64,000 nucleotides of DNA from JAJDXW01 sp965243335 (GTDB lineage Bacteria; Pseudomonadota; Gammaproteobacteria; HK1). Under the pieces are notes generated by a model. The model saw only the letters and a list, made by a program, of their open reading frames with translations. It made no database searches and was not told the DNA's origin. Position numbers and translations under genes: made by a program. How positions within the stretch are numbered: the stretch's first letter is position 1; the number at the start of each line of letters is the position of its first letter. The stretch is from assembly GCA_965243335.1 (NCBI GenBank), contig OZ251545.1, positions 62,001-126,000 on the forward strand, read 5' to 3'. Of the stretch, positions 16,805 through 24,148 are shown in pieces.

Positions 16805-16819
16805 CGACGGCCCCTCCTC

Positions 16820-16850
16820 GTAGTGACTACCATTATATGGCAGTCACTAC
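16820..16850. promoter_or_regulatory. Palindromic operator over the methyltransferase promoter
   Basis: Two 14-base arms (GTAGTGACTACCAT and ATGGCAGTCACTAC) form an inverted repeat with one mismatch around a 3-base centre at 16834-16836. The left arm also contains a near-perfect small palindrome GTAGT-G-ACTAC, so two dimers may bind. It begins 16 bases upstream of the methyltransferase GTG and covers the -10 box. This is the layout of an autorepressor or controller-protein site in restriction-modification loci. No separate controller gene is seen, so the methyltransferase itself or an unlinked protein would be the ligand. Confidence 0.65.
16832..16837 (-). promoter_or_regulatory. -10 box TATAAT for the methyltransferase gene
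   Basis: A perfect TATAAT on the minus strand lies in the centre of the palindrome, 28 bases upstream of the methyltransferase start codon, giving a short leader that just accommodates the AGGAGG ribosome site. A consensus -35 is not apparent at the usual distance, which suggests a promoter that needs little or is weak. In this GC-rich DNA a chance TATAAT is unlikely. Confidence 0.55.
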
Positions 16851-17225
16851 CATCGCGCATCCAGGAAGATGTTCATGCTTCCATCATGACCGGACGGGAC
16901 GGGGCCGTCCATCGGTAATTCGCCCCTTCGTCCGTAGGAATTCAGGCCATGATCGGCGAGAAAAGGCCGCGGTGCGTTCGGAACCGCGGCGACCGAACCG
17001 GCGTCCGCCCGCCCCGGATCTCTCGCGCCCTCCGGGAGCTCGCGGCCTCCGCCGCCTCCCGATCCACTCGAACGCGGCAGGCGGCCGGTGGGCCGGAGAG
17101 ATCGCCGGTCCCGCACCCCGCCCGCCGCCGGTCCGCGCCGGCGGGTGCGCCATGACGCTTCGCTTCGCGGCCCGAGCGCCGCCCGAACCTGAACTTGGCT
17201 GCGGCGCCCGAGGAGGAGGAAACGC
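16851..17225. other. Non-coding stretch between the methyltransferase promoter and a gene relic
   Basis: No open frame here has protein-like composition on either strand. The last 30 bases (about 17195-17225) resemble the leader of the lyase gene at 12167, including a GAGGAGGAGG purine run. The rest shows no repeat or hairpin I can support. Confidence 0.5.
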
Positions 17226-17330
17226 ATCGAGTGGACACACCGGCGCGAACGCTTCCGGGCGGAGCTCGAAGGGGCCGCCTGCGTCCACCCGGGCTCGGTG
17301 TTCGACCCCGTCCCGGCCCGTATCGCCAGC
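17226..17330 (+). pseudogene. 5' fragment of a second oxaloacetate-decarboxylase-like gene
   Basis: Thirty-five codons match the start of the lyase gene at 12167 at most positions: IEWTHRRERFRAELEGAACV followed by HPGSVFDPVPARIAS, compared with MDWTPRRERFRAVLEGDACV and HPGSVFDPISARIAE. The start codon is ATC instead of ATG, and similarity stops abruptly after the codon ending at 17330. It is therefore a decayed, 3'-truncated paralogue or duplication remnant 5 kb from the intact gene, on the far side of the restriction-modification locus. Confidence 0.8.
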
Positions 17331-17372
17331 GCACCCCTGGAACCGCCGTCCTGAATCGGGATGCGACCGAAC

Positions 17373-17570
17373 TCACTGAACGCTCCGGCCGGGCTGCGCC
17401 TTCAACATCCGGTTCGTCCAGCGTTCGACCATCTTGCCGGCCAGCTCGCGCATGAAATGGGCGAAGCCAATGAAATATAATATCGCGTCGATGACAGGCG
17501 CCGAGCAGCCGCAAGATGGGAAGCGGGCCATGGCCCGGAAGGTGATGGGCGGCGCATCCCGCCCGCGCCT
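17373..17570 (-). pseudogene. Possible gene fragment with a hydrophobic segment
   Basis: About 60 codons ending at a TGA at 17373 read as plausible protein: CGCSAPVIDAILYFIGFAHF, then MRELAGKMVERWTNRMLKAQ. One hydrophobic helix is followed by an amphipathic basic tail, like the C-terminus of a small membrane protein. The DNA here is AT-richer than its surroundings (TATAAT occurs at 17476-17481 on the plus strand), which hints at foreign origin. The open frame continues upstream but there overlaps the TSUP gene on the other strand, so only the 3' end is credible. Family not recognised. Confidence 0.3.
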
Positions 17571-17718
17571 GCGTAAAGAGAGGCGGGCGGCCCGGGTGCG
17601 GCGGGGGATTCGGTCTGACGATGGATCGGGCGGAAGTCGAGGTCGCCCGGGCCGCCATTCGCGGGCGGATGGATTCGAGGCGCCGTCGGCGGACCTTCGG
17701 CGGGCCGAGGCCTGAATC

Positions 17719-18447
17719 TTGGGGTTCCTGACCCAGGAGCTTGCGATCGCCGCGGGGGTCGCGGCCGCCGCCGGCCTGATGCGGGGCTTCGCCGGGGTGG
17801 GCTCGGGGATGCTGATGGCCCCCTTCTTCGCGGTCCTGTTCGGGCCGGTCCGGACCGTCGCGGTCATCGTCCTCATGGAGGCGGTGGTCACCGCCCAGCT
17901 CCTTCCCGGCGTCCGTCGGGAGATCGACTGGAGGGAGATCGCGCCCATGGGGCTCGCGGCCGCGGTCTTCATGCCGGCCGGGAGCTGGCTCCTGGTCTCC
18001 CTCGAACCGGACCTCATCGCACGGATGATCGCCCTGGTCGTCCTGGTGTTCTCGGTCGTGCTGATGATCGGCTGGCGCCGCCGCGGCGAGCGGAAGACGT
18101 GGATGGGGGCCGGGGTGGGCGCGGTCTCCGGGGTGTTGATGGCGTCCACGAGCCTCGGCAATCCCCCCGTCATGGTCTACCTCCTCTCCGGCCAGGACGG
18201 GGCCGCGACCCATCGCGCCAACTTCACCGGCTATTTCGCGCTGACCCTCACCGCGCTGATCGCCATGATGGCGTTCGCCGGCCTCATCGACGGCCACGCG
18301 GTGTGGACGGCGGCCCTGCTCCTTCCGGTCTTCATGGCGGGGGCGTTCGCCGGCGCGAAGCTCTTTCGGAAGTCGAGCGAGACCCTCTACCGGCGGGTCG
18401 CCCTCGGCCTGCTGTTCTGCGTCGGCGCGTACGGGCTGTTGCGGTAG
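17719..18447 (+). CDS. TSUP/TauE-SafE family permease
   Basis: A 242-residue integral membrane protein with about seven to eight hydrophobic helices in two similar halves. The family signature appears in both halves: GLMRGFAGVGSGMLMAPFFA near residue 20 and ASTSLGNPPVMVYLLSGQDG near 145. Members export or import small sulfur- or carbon-containing anions such as sulfite, sulfoacetate or taurine. Start is a TTG at 17719, the only start that includes the first helix. Its 3' neighbour on the same strand is the cobyrinate amidase gene, 150 bases away; a functional link is not evident. Confidence 0.82.
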   Translation: MGFLTQELAIAAGVAAAAGLMRGFAGVGSGMLMAPFFAVLFGPVRTVAVIVLMEAVVTAQLLPGVRREIDWREIAPMGLAAAVFMPAGSWLLVSLEPDLIARMIALVVLVFSVVLMIGWRRRGERKTWMGAGVGAVSGVLMASTSLGNPPVMVYLLSGQDGAATHRANFTGYFALTLTALIAMMAFAGLIDGHAVWTAALLLPVFMAGAFAGAKLFRKSSETLYRRVALGLLFCVGAYGLLR

Positions 18448-18597
18448 GCGGGGGTGCGGGGGAGCCATGTCCAGCCCATCGAACGAACGGACGTGCGTAT
18501 CTGCCGGCGGGCCGGGCGGGGGCGAGGATCGGGGACGGCCCTTCCAGGGATCGCGCCCGACGAGCGAGGGGGAAGGCCGTCCGAAGGCAGGCGCCCG

Positions 18598-20088
18598 ATG
18601 ACGCGCGGGCTCGTGATCGCGGCGCCGGCCTCGGGGAGCGGCAAGACGACGGTGACCCTCGCCCTGCTGCGGCGCCTGCGCGACCGGGGGATGCGGGTCG
18701 GGTCGCTCAAGGTCGGGCCGGACTACATCGACCCCGCCTTCCACGCCGCCGCGAGCGGCCGCCCGTGCTTCAACGCCGACCCGTGGGCCATGCGCGGGGC
18801 GACCTTCCGGGCCGCGCTCGCCGCCGCCTCCCGCGATGCGGACCTCGTCGTCGCCGAAGGGGTCATGGGCCTCTTCGACGGCGCGACCGCCGACGAGGGC
18901 TCGACCGCGGACGCCGCCGCCGCCCTCGGCTGGCCGGTCGTGCTGGTGGTCGACGCGAGCGCGATGGCCGGCTCCGCCGCCGCCGTCGTCCACGGGTTCG
19001 CGACCTACCGGCGCGGCGTGGACGTCGCGGGGGTCGTCTACAACCGGGTCGGGAGCGACCGCCACGCCGCCCTGCTCGTCGAGGCGACCGCGAAGACGGG
19101 CCTGCCGGTCCTCGGATGCCTCCGCCGCGCTCCCTCCCTCGCCCTGCCCGAACGGCATCTCGGGCTCGTGCAGGCCGCGGAGCATCCCGACCTCGAACGC
19201 TTCCTCCACGAGGCGGCGGAGGCGATCGGAAGCGCGATCGACGTCGATTTGCTCTCCCGCCTGGCGCGGCCCGCCCGGCCCGAAGCGCCCGGGGCGGCGG
19301 CCGGTCCGTCAGCCCGCGCCAACGCCACCCCCGCCCCCGAACCAAGCGCGGCCCCCGCGCCGGACGGCGCCGGAACCGGGGTCGAGGCCGGGGCCGAGAT
19401 CGGGGACGGATCCGGACCCGCCGGATCGGCCGCGCCCCTGCCGGTGCTCGGCCAGCGCATCGCGGTCGCCCGCGACGAAGCGTTCGCCTTCGCCTATCCG
19501 CTCGTGCTGGAGGGCTGGCGGCGGGCCGGCGCCGAGGTCTCGACGTTCTCGCCGCTCGCCGGCGAGTCGCCTGCGCCCGGTGCGGACGCGGTCTACCTCC
19601 CCGGCGGGTATCCCGAGCTCCACGCGGGTCGGATCGCGGCTGCGCAGCGGTTCCTCGAGGGCCTGCGCGCCGCCGCGCGGCGGGGCGCGCTGGTCTACGG
19701 CGAGTGCGGCGGCTACATGGCGCTCGGCGAGTCCCTGGTGGACGCGGGCGGCGAGGCGCACCCGATGGCCGGGCTTCTGCCGGTCGCCACGACGTTCGCC
19801 GAACCGCGCCTCACCCTCGGCTACCGGACCGCCCGCGCCCTCGCCCCCGGCCCCCTCGGCTCCGGGGGCGCCGGCTTTCGCGGGCACGAGTTCCACTACG
19901 CGCGGGTGCTCCACGAGGGAGGCGGCGCGGCGCTATTCCGGTGCGCCGACGCGTGCGGGCGCGACCTCGGCACGGTCGGGCGCCGTGCCGGCCGGGTCAT
20001 GGGCTCGTTCGTGCACCTGATCGACCGGATGGACGAAGATGACGCCGCCTCGCGGGCCGCGCCCCCCGACTGCCCTGTCTCCCCCTGA
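18598..20088 (+). CDS. cobB: Cobyrinate a,c-diamide synthase
   Basis: A 496-residue ATP-dependent amidotransferase that amidates the a and c side chains of the corrin ring using glutamine. The N-terminal P-loop domain shows APASGSGKTTVT (9-20), KVGPDYIDP and EGVMGLFDG. The C-terminal type-1 glutamine amidotransferase domain has the catalytic cysteine Cys370 in YGECGGYMAL and the histidine in GSFVHLI. Between the domains lies an Ala/Pro/Gly-rich linker of about 60 residues (224-282) not found in typical CobB. ATG 18598 begins the domain exactly. It heads a cobB-cobT-cobS-cobC group, though 230 bases separate it from cobT. (CobB here is the corrin enzyme, not the sirtuin.). Confidence 0.93.
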   Translation: MTRGLVIAAPASGSGKTTVTLALLRRLRDRGMRVGSLKVGPDYIDPAFHAAASGRPCFNADPWAMRGATFRAALAAASRDADLVVAEGVMGLFDGATADEGSTADAAAALGWPVVLVVDASAMAGSAAAVVHGFATYRRGVDVAGVVYNRVGSDRHAALLVEATAKTGLPVLGCLRRAPSLALPERHLGLVQAAEHPDLERFLHEAAEAIGSAIDVDLLSRLARPARPEAPGAAAGPSARANATPAPEPSAAPAPDGAGTGVEAGAEIGDGSGPAGSAAPLPVLGQRIAVARDEAFAFAYPLVLEGWRRAGAEVSTFSPLAGESPAPGADAVYLPGGYPELHAGRIAAAQRFLEGLRAAARRGALVYGECGGYMALGESLVDAGGEAHPMAGLLPVATTFAEPRLTLGYRTARALAPGPLGSGGAGFRGHEFHYARVLHEGGGAALFRCADACGRDLGTVGRRAGRVMGSFVHLIDRMDEDDAASRAAPPDCPVSP

Positions 20089-20106
20089 CCAGAGCCCCGT
20101 GCACTG

Positions 20107-20128
20107 TTCACAAGATATTGATTGTGAA
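20107..20128. promoter_or_regulatory. AT-rich inverted repeat upstream of cobT
   Basis: TTCACAA and TTGTGAA form a perfect 7-base inverted repeat with an 8-base centre in the gap 20089-20316 between cobB and cobT. The surrounding 70 bases are much AT-richer than the window average, as expected of a promoter or protein-binding site. It lacks a T run, so it is not a standard terminator. It is not a cobalamin riboswitch. The ligand is unknown. Confidence 0.4.
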
Positions 20129-20277
20129 GAGATGAAAATGGGAGAAGATAGTTTGTTTGCCCCACGATTCGGGGCGTTTCGAGGGGATGCCTGGCGGATT
20201 TCGGCCCACGGCGGCGGTTTTGCCCGTCGAGGCAACGTGATTCTTTATTTGTCAATCGGACCGGATGGAGCCAGGCA

Positions 20278-20313
20278 TCCCGCGCGAAAATCGCCGCCGC
20301 ATACACGCCTCTG
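20278..20313 (+). repeat. Interspersed mosaic repeat, partial copy 2
   Basis: A diverged piece resembling the 3' module of the repeat family (GCGAAAATCGCCGCCGCAT, then GCCTC), ending four bases before the cobT start codon. Only this module is present and several bases differ from the other copies, so it is less certain. Confidence 0.4.
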
Positions 20314-20316
20314 ACC

Positions 20317-21387
20317 ATGACTTCCCCTGGAACGCTTGCCGGAATGCTCGACCTCCCGCCCGTCTCGTCCGCCCTGGACGGCGCGATCCGGCGCGCCCTC
20401 GACGGCAAGACGAAGCCGCCCGGCTCGCTCGGAGAGGTGGAGGCGCTCGCGGCCCGGATCGCCCGGATCCAGGGCGTCCTCGCCCCGCGCCTCCGCCGCT
20501 GCCGCCTCACCCTCTTCGCCGGGGACCACGGGGTCGCGGCCGAAGGGGTCTCCGCCTACCCCCAGGCGGTGACCCGGCAGATGGTCGCGAACTTCCTCGC
20601 GGGCGGGGCGGCGGCGAACGTCTTCGCCCGCACGAACGGCGTGGAGCTGACCGTCGTGGACGCCGGGGTCGCGGGCGGCCCGCTCGACGCGCCCGGCCTC
20701 GTGTCGCGGCGGATCGCTCCCGGTACGCGGAGCTTCGCGCGCGAGCCCGCGATGACCCGCGAGCAGTACGAGGCGGCGCTTCGCGCCGGCGCCGAGCTGC
20801 GTGCCGACACGGCGGCGGCGGGCGAAGCCGCCGCGTTCGGGGAGATGGGGATCGCGAACACCTCGTCGGCGACCCTCATCGCGCACAAGCTCACCGGCGC
20901 CCCGCTCGACGCGCTCACCGGGCGCGGCGCCGGGCTCGACGACACTGGCCTCGCCCGCAAGCGCCGGGTCCTTGCCCGCGCTGCCGCGCGCACCGTCGAA
21001 CGGCTCGACGCGCACGAGGCGCTGACCGAGTACGGGGGCTTCGAGATCGCGATGATGGCGGGGGCGATGATCGGCGCCGCCCGCGCCGGGGCGGTGGTCA
21101 TCGTGGACGGGTTCATCGCGAGCGCCGCCGCCCTCGCGGCGGACCGGATCGCCCCCCCCCTCCGCGACTACCTCGTCTTCGCCCACCGCTCCGCCGAGCC
21201 GGGCCACCGGGTGGTGCTCGACGCGCTCGGCGCGCGCCCGCTGCTCGACCTCGGGCTTCGCCTCGGGGAAGGCACGGGGGCGCTCCTCGCGTGGCCGATC
21301 CTCCGGGCCGCCGCCGCGATGCTCTCCGACATGGCGAGCTTCGAGAGCGCGGGGGTGAGCGGCCCCGAGGCGAGTGGGTCCGCATAG
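20317..21387 (+). CDS. cobT: Nicotinate-nucleotide-dimethylbenzimidazole phosphoribosyltransferase
   Basis: A 356-residue enzyme that makes alpha-ribazole phosphate from nicotinate mononucleotide and dimethylbenzimidazole for the lower ligand of cobalamin. The signature KPPGSLG is at 33-39, LTLFAGDHGVAAEGVSAYP follows, GEMGIANTSSAT is the nucleotide-loop region, and Glu318 in RLGEGTGALLAWP is the expected catalytic base. Length is normal. It is followed on the same strand by cobS (115 bases) and cobC (28 bases after cobS). Confidence 0.95.
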   Translation: MTSPGTLAGMLDLPPVSSALDGAIRRALDGKTKPPGSLGEVEALAARIARIQGVLAPRLRRCRLTLFAGDHGVAAEGVSAYPQAVTRQMVANFLAGGAAANVFARTNGVELTVVDAGVAGGPLDAPGLVSRRIAPGTRSFAREPAMTREQYEAALRAGAELRADTAAAGEAAAFGEMGIANTSSATLIAHKLTGAPLDALTGRGAGLDDTGLARKRRVLARAAARTVERLDAHEALTEYGGFEIAMMAGAMIGAARAGAVVIVDGFIASAAALAADRIAPPLRDYLVFAHRSAEPGHRVVLDALGARPLLDLGLRLGEGTGALLAWPILRAAAAMLSDMASFESAGVSGPEASGSA

Positions 21388-21501
21388 GGCGGGCCTCAAG
21401 GGGCCGCCGGTGGATAGCTCGTCCTTACGGCCGCCGCCGACCCCCGCCGCCGGTGGGCAGGCGGGGCCGGGCCGACCCTCAAGGTCCAGCGGCCCCGCCG
21501 G

Positions 21502-22383
21502 GTGAGCCGCGCGCGGGAAGAGCTCGCGGCCCTCGCGCTCGCGGTGGGGCTCCTCACGCGCTGGCCGATCCGGCCGGCCGCCGCGGGCTCCGGGACCAGC
21601 TCCGCGGGAGGCGCGGCGAGAGGCCCCGCGGCAGGGGCCGCGGGAAGACCGGCGGGAAAGGCGGCGGCAAGCCCGGCGGGAAAAGCCGCGGGAGGCGCCG
21701 CGGAGGCGCGGCCCGCCGCCGCGGTCCTCTGGTACCCCTTCGTCGGGGCGCTGATCGGCGCGTTCGCGGGAGGCGTGTTCTGGGCCGCCCATCTCGTGTT
21801 CCCCGTGACCCTCGCCGTCGTGCTCGCCACCGCCGCGTCGCTGCTCGCGACCGGCGCACTCCACGAGGACGGGTTCGCGGACGCCTGCGACGGCCTCGGC
21901 GGCGGCGCGACCCGGGAGCGCGCGCTCGAGATCATGCGCGACAGCCGCCTCGGCGTCTTCGGCGGGGCCGGGCTGGGGCTGATGCTCGCGGCCAAGGTGC
22001 TCGCCCTCGCCGCCGCCCCGCCCGAGGCGATCCCGTGGCTCCTCGTCGCGGGCCACGCCGCGAGCCGGGCGAGCATGGGGCTCGCCCTCGCCACCGGGAC
22101 CTACGCCCGCGACCACGGCATGGCCGCGCCGCTCGCGGAGGCTTCCCCCACCGGCGTCCGGATCGCGTTCACGGCCCTCCTCGGCGGCGCCGGGGCCTGC
22201 GCGCTGCTGGTCGAGGCGCCGCCCGCGGCGCTCCTCGCGGGGCTCGGCGGGCTCGGGCTCGGCCACCTCCTCATGCGGCGGGCCTACGAACGAAAGCTCG
22301 GCGGCTATACCGGCGACTGCCTCGGCGGGGTGCAGCAGGCGAGCGAGCTCGGGCTGTACCTCGGCGCGGCGGCGGCGACGTAG
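21502..22383 (+). CDS. cobS: Adenosylcobinamide-GDP ribazoletransferase (cobalamin synthase)
   Basis: A 293-residue membrane enzyme joining adenosylcobinamide-GDP with alpha-ribazole. Diagnostic motifs are HEDGFADACDGLGGG, MRDSRLGVFGG and GYTGDCLGGVQQ, with about six membrane segments. Residues about 25-70, between the N-terminal LLTRWPI and WYPFVGALIGAF, are a Gly/Ala/Lys-rich insertion with repeated PAGKAA units that normal CobS (about 250 residues) lacks. Start GTG 21502. The nearby cobT and cobC provide its substrate. Confidence 0.95.
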   Translation: MSRAREELAALALAVGLLTRWPIRPAAAGSGTSSAGGAARGPAAGAAGRPAGKAAASPAGKAAGGAAEARPAAAVLWYPFVGALIGAFAGGVFWAAHLVFPVTLAVVLATAASLLATGALHEDGFADACDGLGGGATRERALEIMRDSRLGVFGGAGLGLMLAAKVLALAAAPPEAIPWLLVAGHAASRASMGLALATGTYARDHGMAAPLAEASPTGVRIAFTALLGGAGACALLVEAPPAALLAGLGGLGLGHLLMRRAYERKLGGYTGDCLGGVQQASELGLYLGAAAAT

Positions 22384-22410
22384 CCGCCGAGGCGATCGGA
22401 CCCCGGCGCG

Positions 22411-22929
22411 ATGCTGATCCTCGTCCGCCACACCCGGCCCCTCGTCCCCGACGGCGTCTGCTACGGCGCGACGGACCTCGACCTCGCGCCGACGTTCGAG
22501 GAGGAGGCGGCGCACGTGATCGCTGCGCTGCCGCCCGCCGAGCGGCTGGTGACGAGCCCCCTTCGCCGCTGCCGGCGGCTCGCGGAGCGGATCGGCGACG
22601 CGCGGTCCCTCGCGCCCGTGATCGACGAGAGGCTTCGGGAGATGGACTTCGGCCACTGGGAGGGCGTGCCGTGGCGCGCCATTCCCCGGGCCGAGCTGGA
22701 CGCCTGGAACGCGGACCTCCTCCACGCCCGCCCCCACGGGGGCGAGAGCGTGCACACGCTCTACGAGCGGGCCTGGTCGGCGGTCGCCGACTACCGGCGA
22801 ACCGGACTCTCCCACGTCGTCGTGACCCACGCCGGGGTCATCAAGGCGGCGCGCGCCGAGAACGGCGACCCCGACGCCTGGGAGAGCCGCGTCGACTTCG
22901 GCGGCAGGGTGACGCTGCCGCTCGACTGA
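22411..22929 (+). CDS. cobC: Alpha-ribazole phosphatase-type histidine phosphatase
   Basis: A 172-residue histidine phosphatase: LVRHTRP holds the phosphorylated His7 (RHT replaces the usual RHG), the second conserved histidine is in VVTHAGV, and the substrate-side motif LREMDFGHWEG is present. Context (28 bases after cobS) suggests it dephosphorylates alpha-ribazole phosphate or adenosylcobalamin phosphate. The Thr after His is an accepted variant in this family. Confidence 0.88.
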   Translation: MLILVRHTRPLVPDGVCYGATDLDLAPTFEEEAAHVIAALPPAERLVTSPLRRCRRLAERIGDARSLAPVIDERLREMDFGHWEGVPWRAIPRAELDAWNADLLHARPHGGESVHTLYERAWSAVADYRRTGLSHVVVTHAGVIKAARAENGDPDAWESRVDFGGRVTLPLD

Positions 22930-22987
22930 CCTCCACCGGGGGCCGGGAGCGCGAGAACGGCCGGGGCGGCCGCCGGGCGCGGCGGAA

Positions 22988-24148
22988 TCAGCCTTCGCAG
23001 CCGGACAGGGTCTCCTCGACCAGCATGTCCACCACCCGCACCAGCGCCTCGCGCTCGTCCGCCCCGTCCGCCAGCGCGGCCTGCCGGGCCGCGACCTGCC
23101 GGTGGGCGCTCGTGCCCCGCGCGACGATGGCGCGGGCGTGCTCGACCTCGCGCACGCAGCCGAAGTGCTCGGCGTCTTCGCGCACCAGCTCGATGATCTC
23201 GTCGACGAGGTCCGGGTAGGGGACCATCTCGCCCCGCCCGAAGTCGATGAGCCCCTCGTCGATCCCGAAGCGGTGCGCGCGCCACCGGTTCTCCTCGATG
23301 AGGAGCCGCGGGTAGCGCCGCCACCGCTGGTTGCTCCGCTTCAGGCGATGGAGCAGCCGCAGCCAGCAGCGGTACAGGGCGGCGATGCAGATGGCGTCGT
23401 CGAGGCGGGTGCACAGATCCGGGATCCGCATCTCCAGGGTCGGGAACCGGACGCTCGGGCGGACGTCCCACCACAGCTCGGAGCCGTCCCGGATGACCCC
23501 GCAGTCGACCAGGACCCGGACGTGGCGTTCGTACTCGCCGAAGCTCTCGAAGAGCTCGGGAAGACCGGTGCGCGGCATCTCGTCCCACACCGCGATCCGG
23601 TACGACTTGAGCCCGGTGTCGTGCCCCTGCCAGAAGGGCGACGAGGTGCTGAGGGCGAGGAAGTGGGGCAGCACGTAGCTCACTTGGCCCATGAAGTCGT
23701 TGCGGGTCTCGTCCCCGTCCAGCCCCACGTGCACGTGCATGCCGCTGATGAGGAGGCGCCGCGCGACCTCCTGGAGCTGCACCGCGAGGTTGTCGTAGCG
23801 TTCCTTGCGGGTGCGGCGGATCTCGCGCGCCCGGGCGAACGGGTGGGTGGAGGCGGCGATGATCTCGAAGCCGTACCCCCGGACCACGTCCGACACGCTC
23901 CGGCGGAGGCGGGCGAGGTCGGCGCGCGCCTCCTGCACGGTCTCCGAAACTGCGGTGCCCACCTCGATCTGGCACTGCATGAGCTCGGTGGTGACCTGCT
24001 CCCCGAGACGTTCCCGGCACTCGTCGATCATCTCCGGGGGAGCCTCCGGGATGAGGTCCCGGGATTCGCGGTCGACGACGAGGTACTCCTCTTCGATGCC
24101 GATCGTGAAGGGGACGTCGGGCGGCGGCGGGGCTGGATTCGGGGTCAT
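22988..24148 (-). CDS. Carboxylate-amine ligase, YbdK/GCS2 family
   Basis: A 386-residue ATP-dependent ligase of the glutamate-cysteine ligase 2 family. The start FTIGIEEEYLVVD, STHPFARAREI, GMHVHVG, VRPSVRFPTLEMRIPD and RWRAHRFGIDEGLIDF are all family motifs. E. coli YbdK has weak glutamate-cysteine ligase activity; the true substrate of most members is unknown. Its ATG overlaps the stop codon of the upstream AhpD-like selenoprotein gene by four bases (ATGA), so the two are translationally coupled and probably act together in thiol redox chemistry. Confidence 0.9.
   Translation of the reverse strand: MTPNPAPPPPDVPFTIGIEEEYLVVDRESRDLIPEAPPEMIDECRERLGEQVTTELMQCQIEVGTAVSETVQEARADLARLRRSVSDVVRGYGFEIIAASTHPFARAREIRRTRKERYDNLAVQLQEVARRLLISGMHVHVGLDGDETRNDFMGQVSYVLPHFLALSTSSPFWQGHDTGLKSYRIAVWDEMPRTGLPELFESFGEYERHVRVLVDCGVIRDGSELWWDVRPSVRFPTLEMRIPDLCTRLDDAICIAALYRCWLRLLHRLKRSNQRWRRYPRLLIEENRWRAHRFGIDEGLIDFGRGEMVPYPDLVDEIIELVREDAEHFGCVREVEHARAIVARGTSAHRQVAARQAALADGADEREALVRVVDMLVEETLSGCEG

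Noticed and set aside
17719..18173. Extension of the minus-strand frame at 17373 across the TSUP gene
   Set aside because: This part is antisense to a well-supported membrane protein and reads as Arg/Thr/Pro-rich nonsense.
18448..18597. Cobalamin riboswitch upstream of cobB
   Set aside because: No B12-box-like sequence or suitable stem array is visible in the gap or before cobT.
20140..20314. 58-codon open frame between cobB and cobT
   Set aside because: No ribosome site, unnatural composition and overlap with the partial repeat copy; treated as non-coding.
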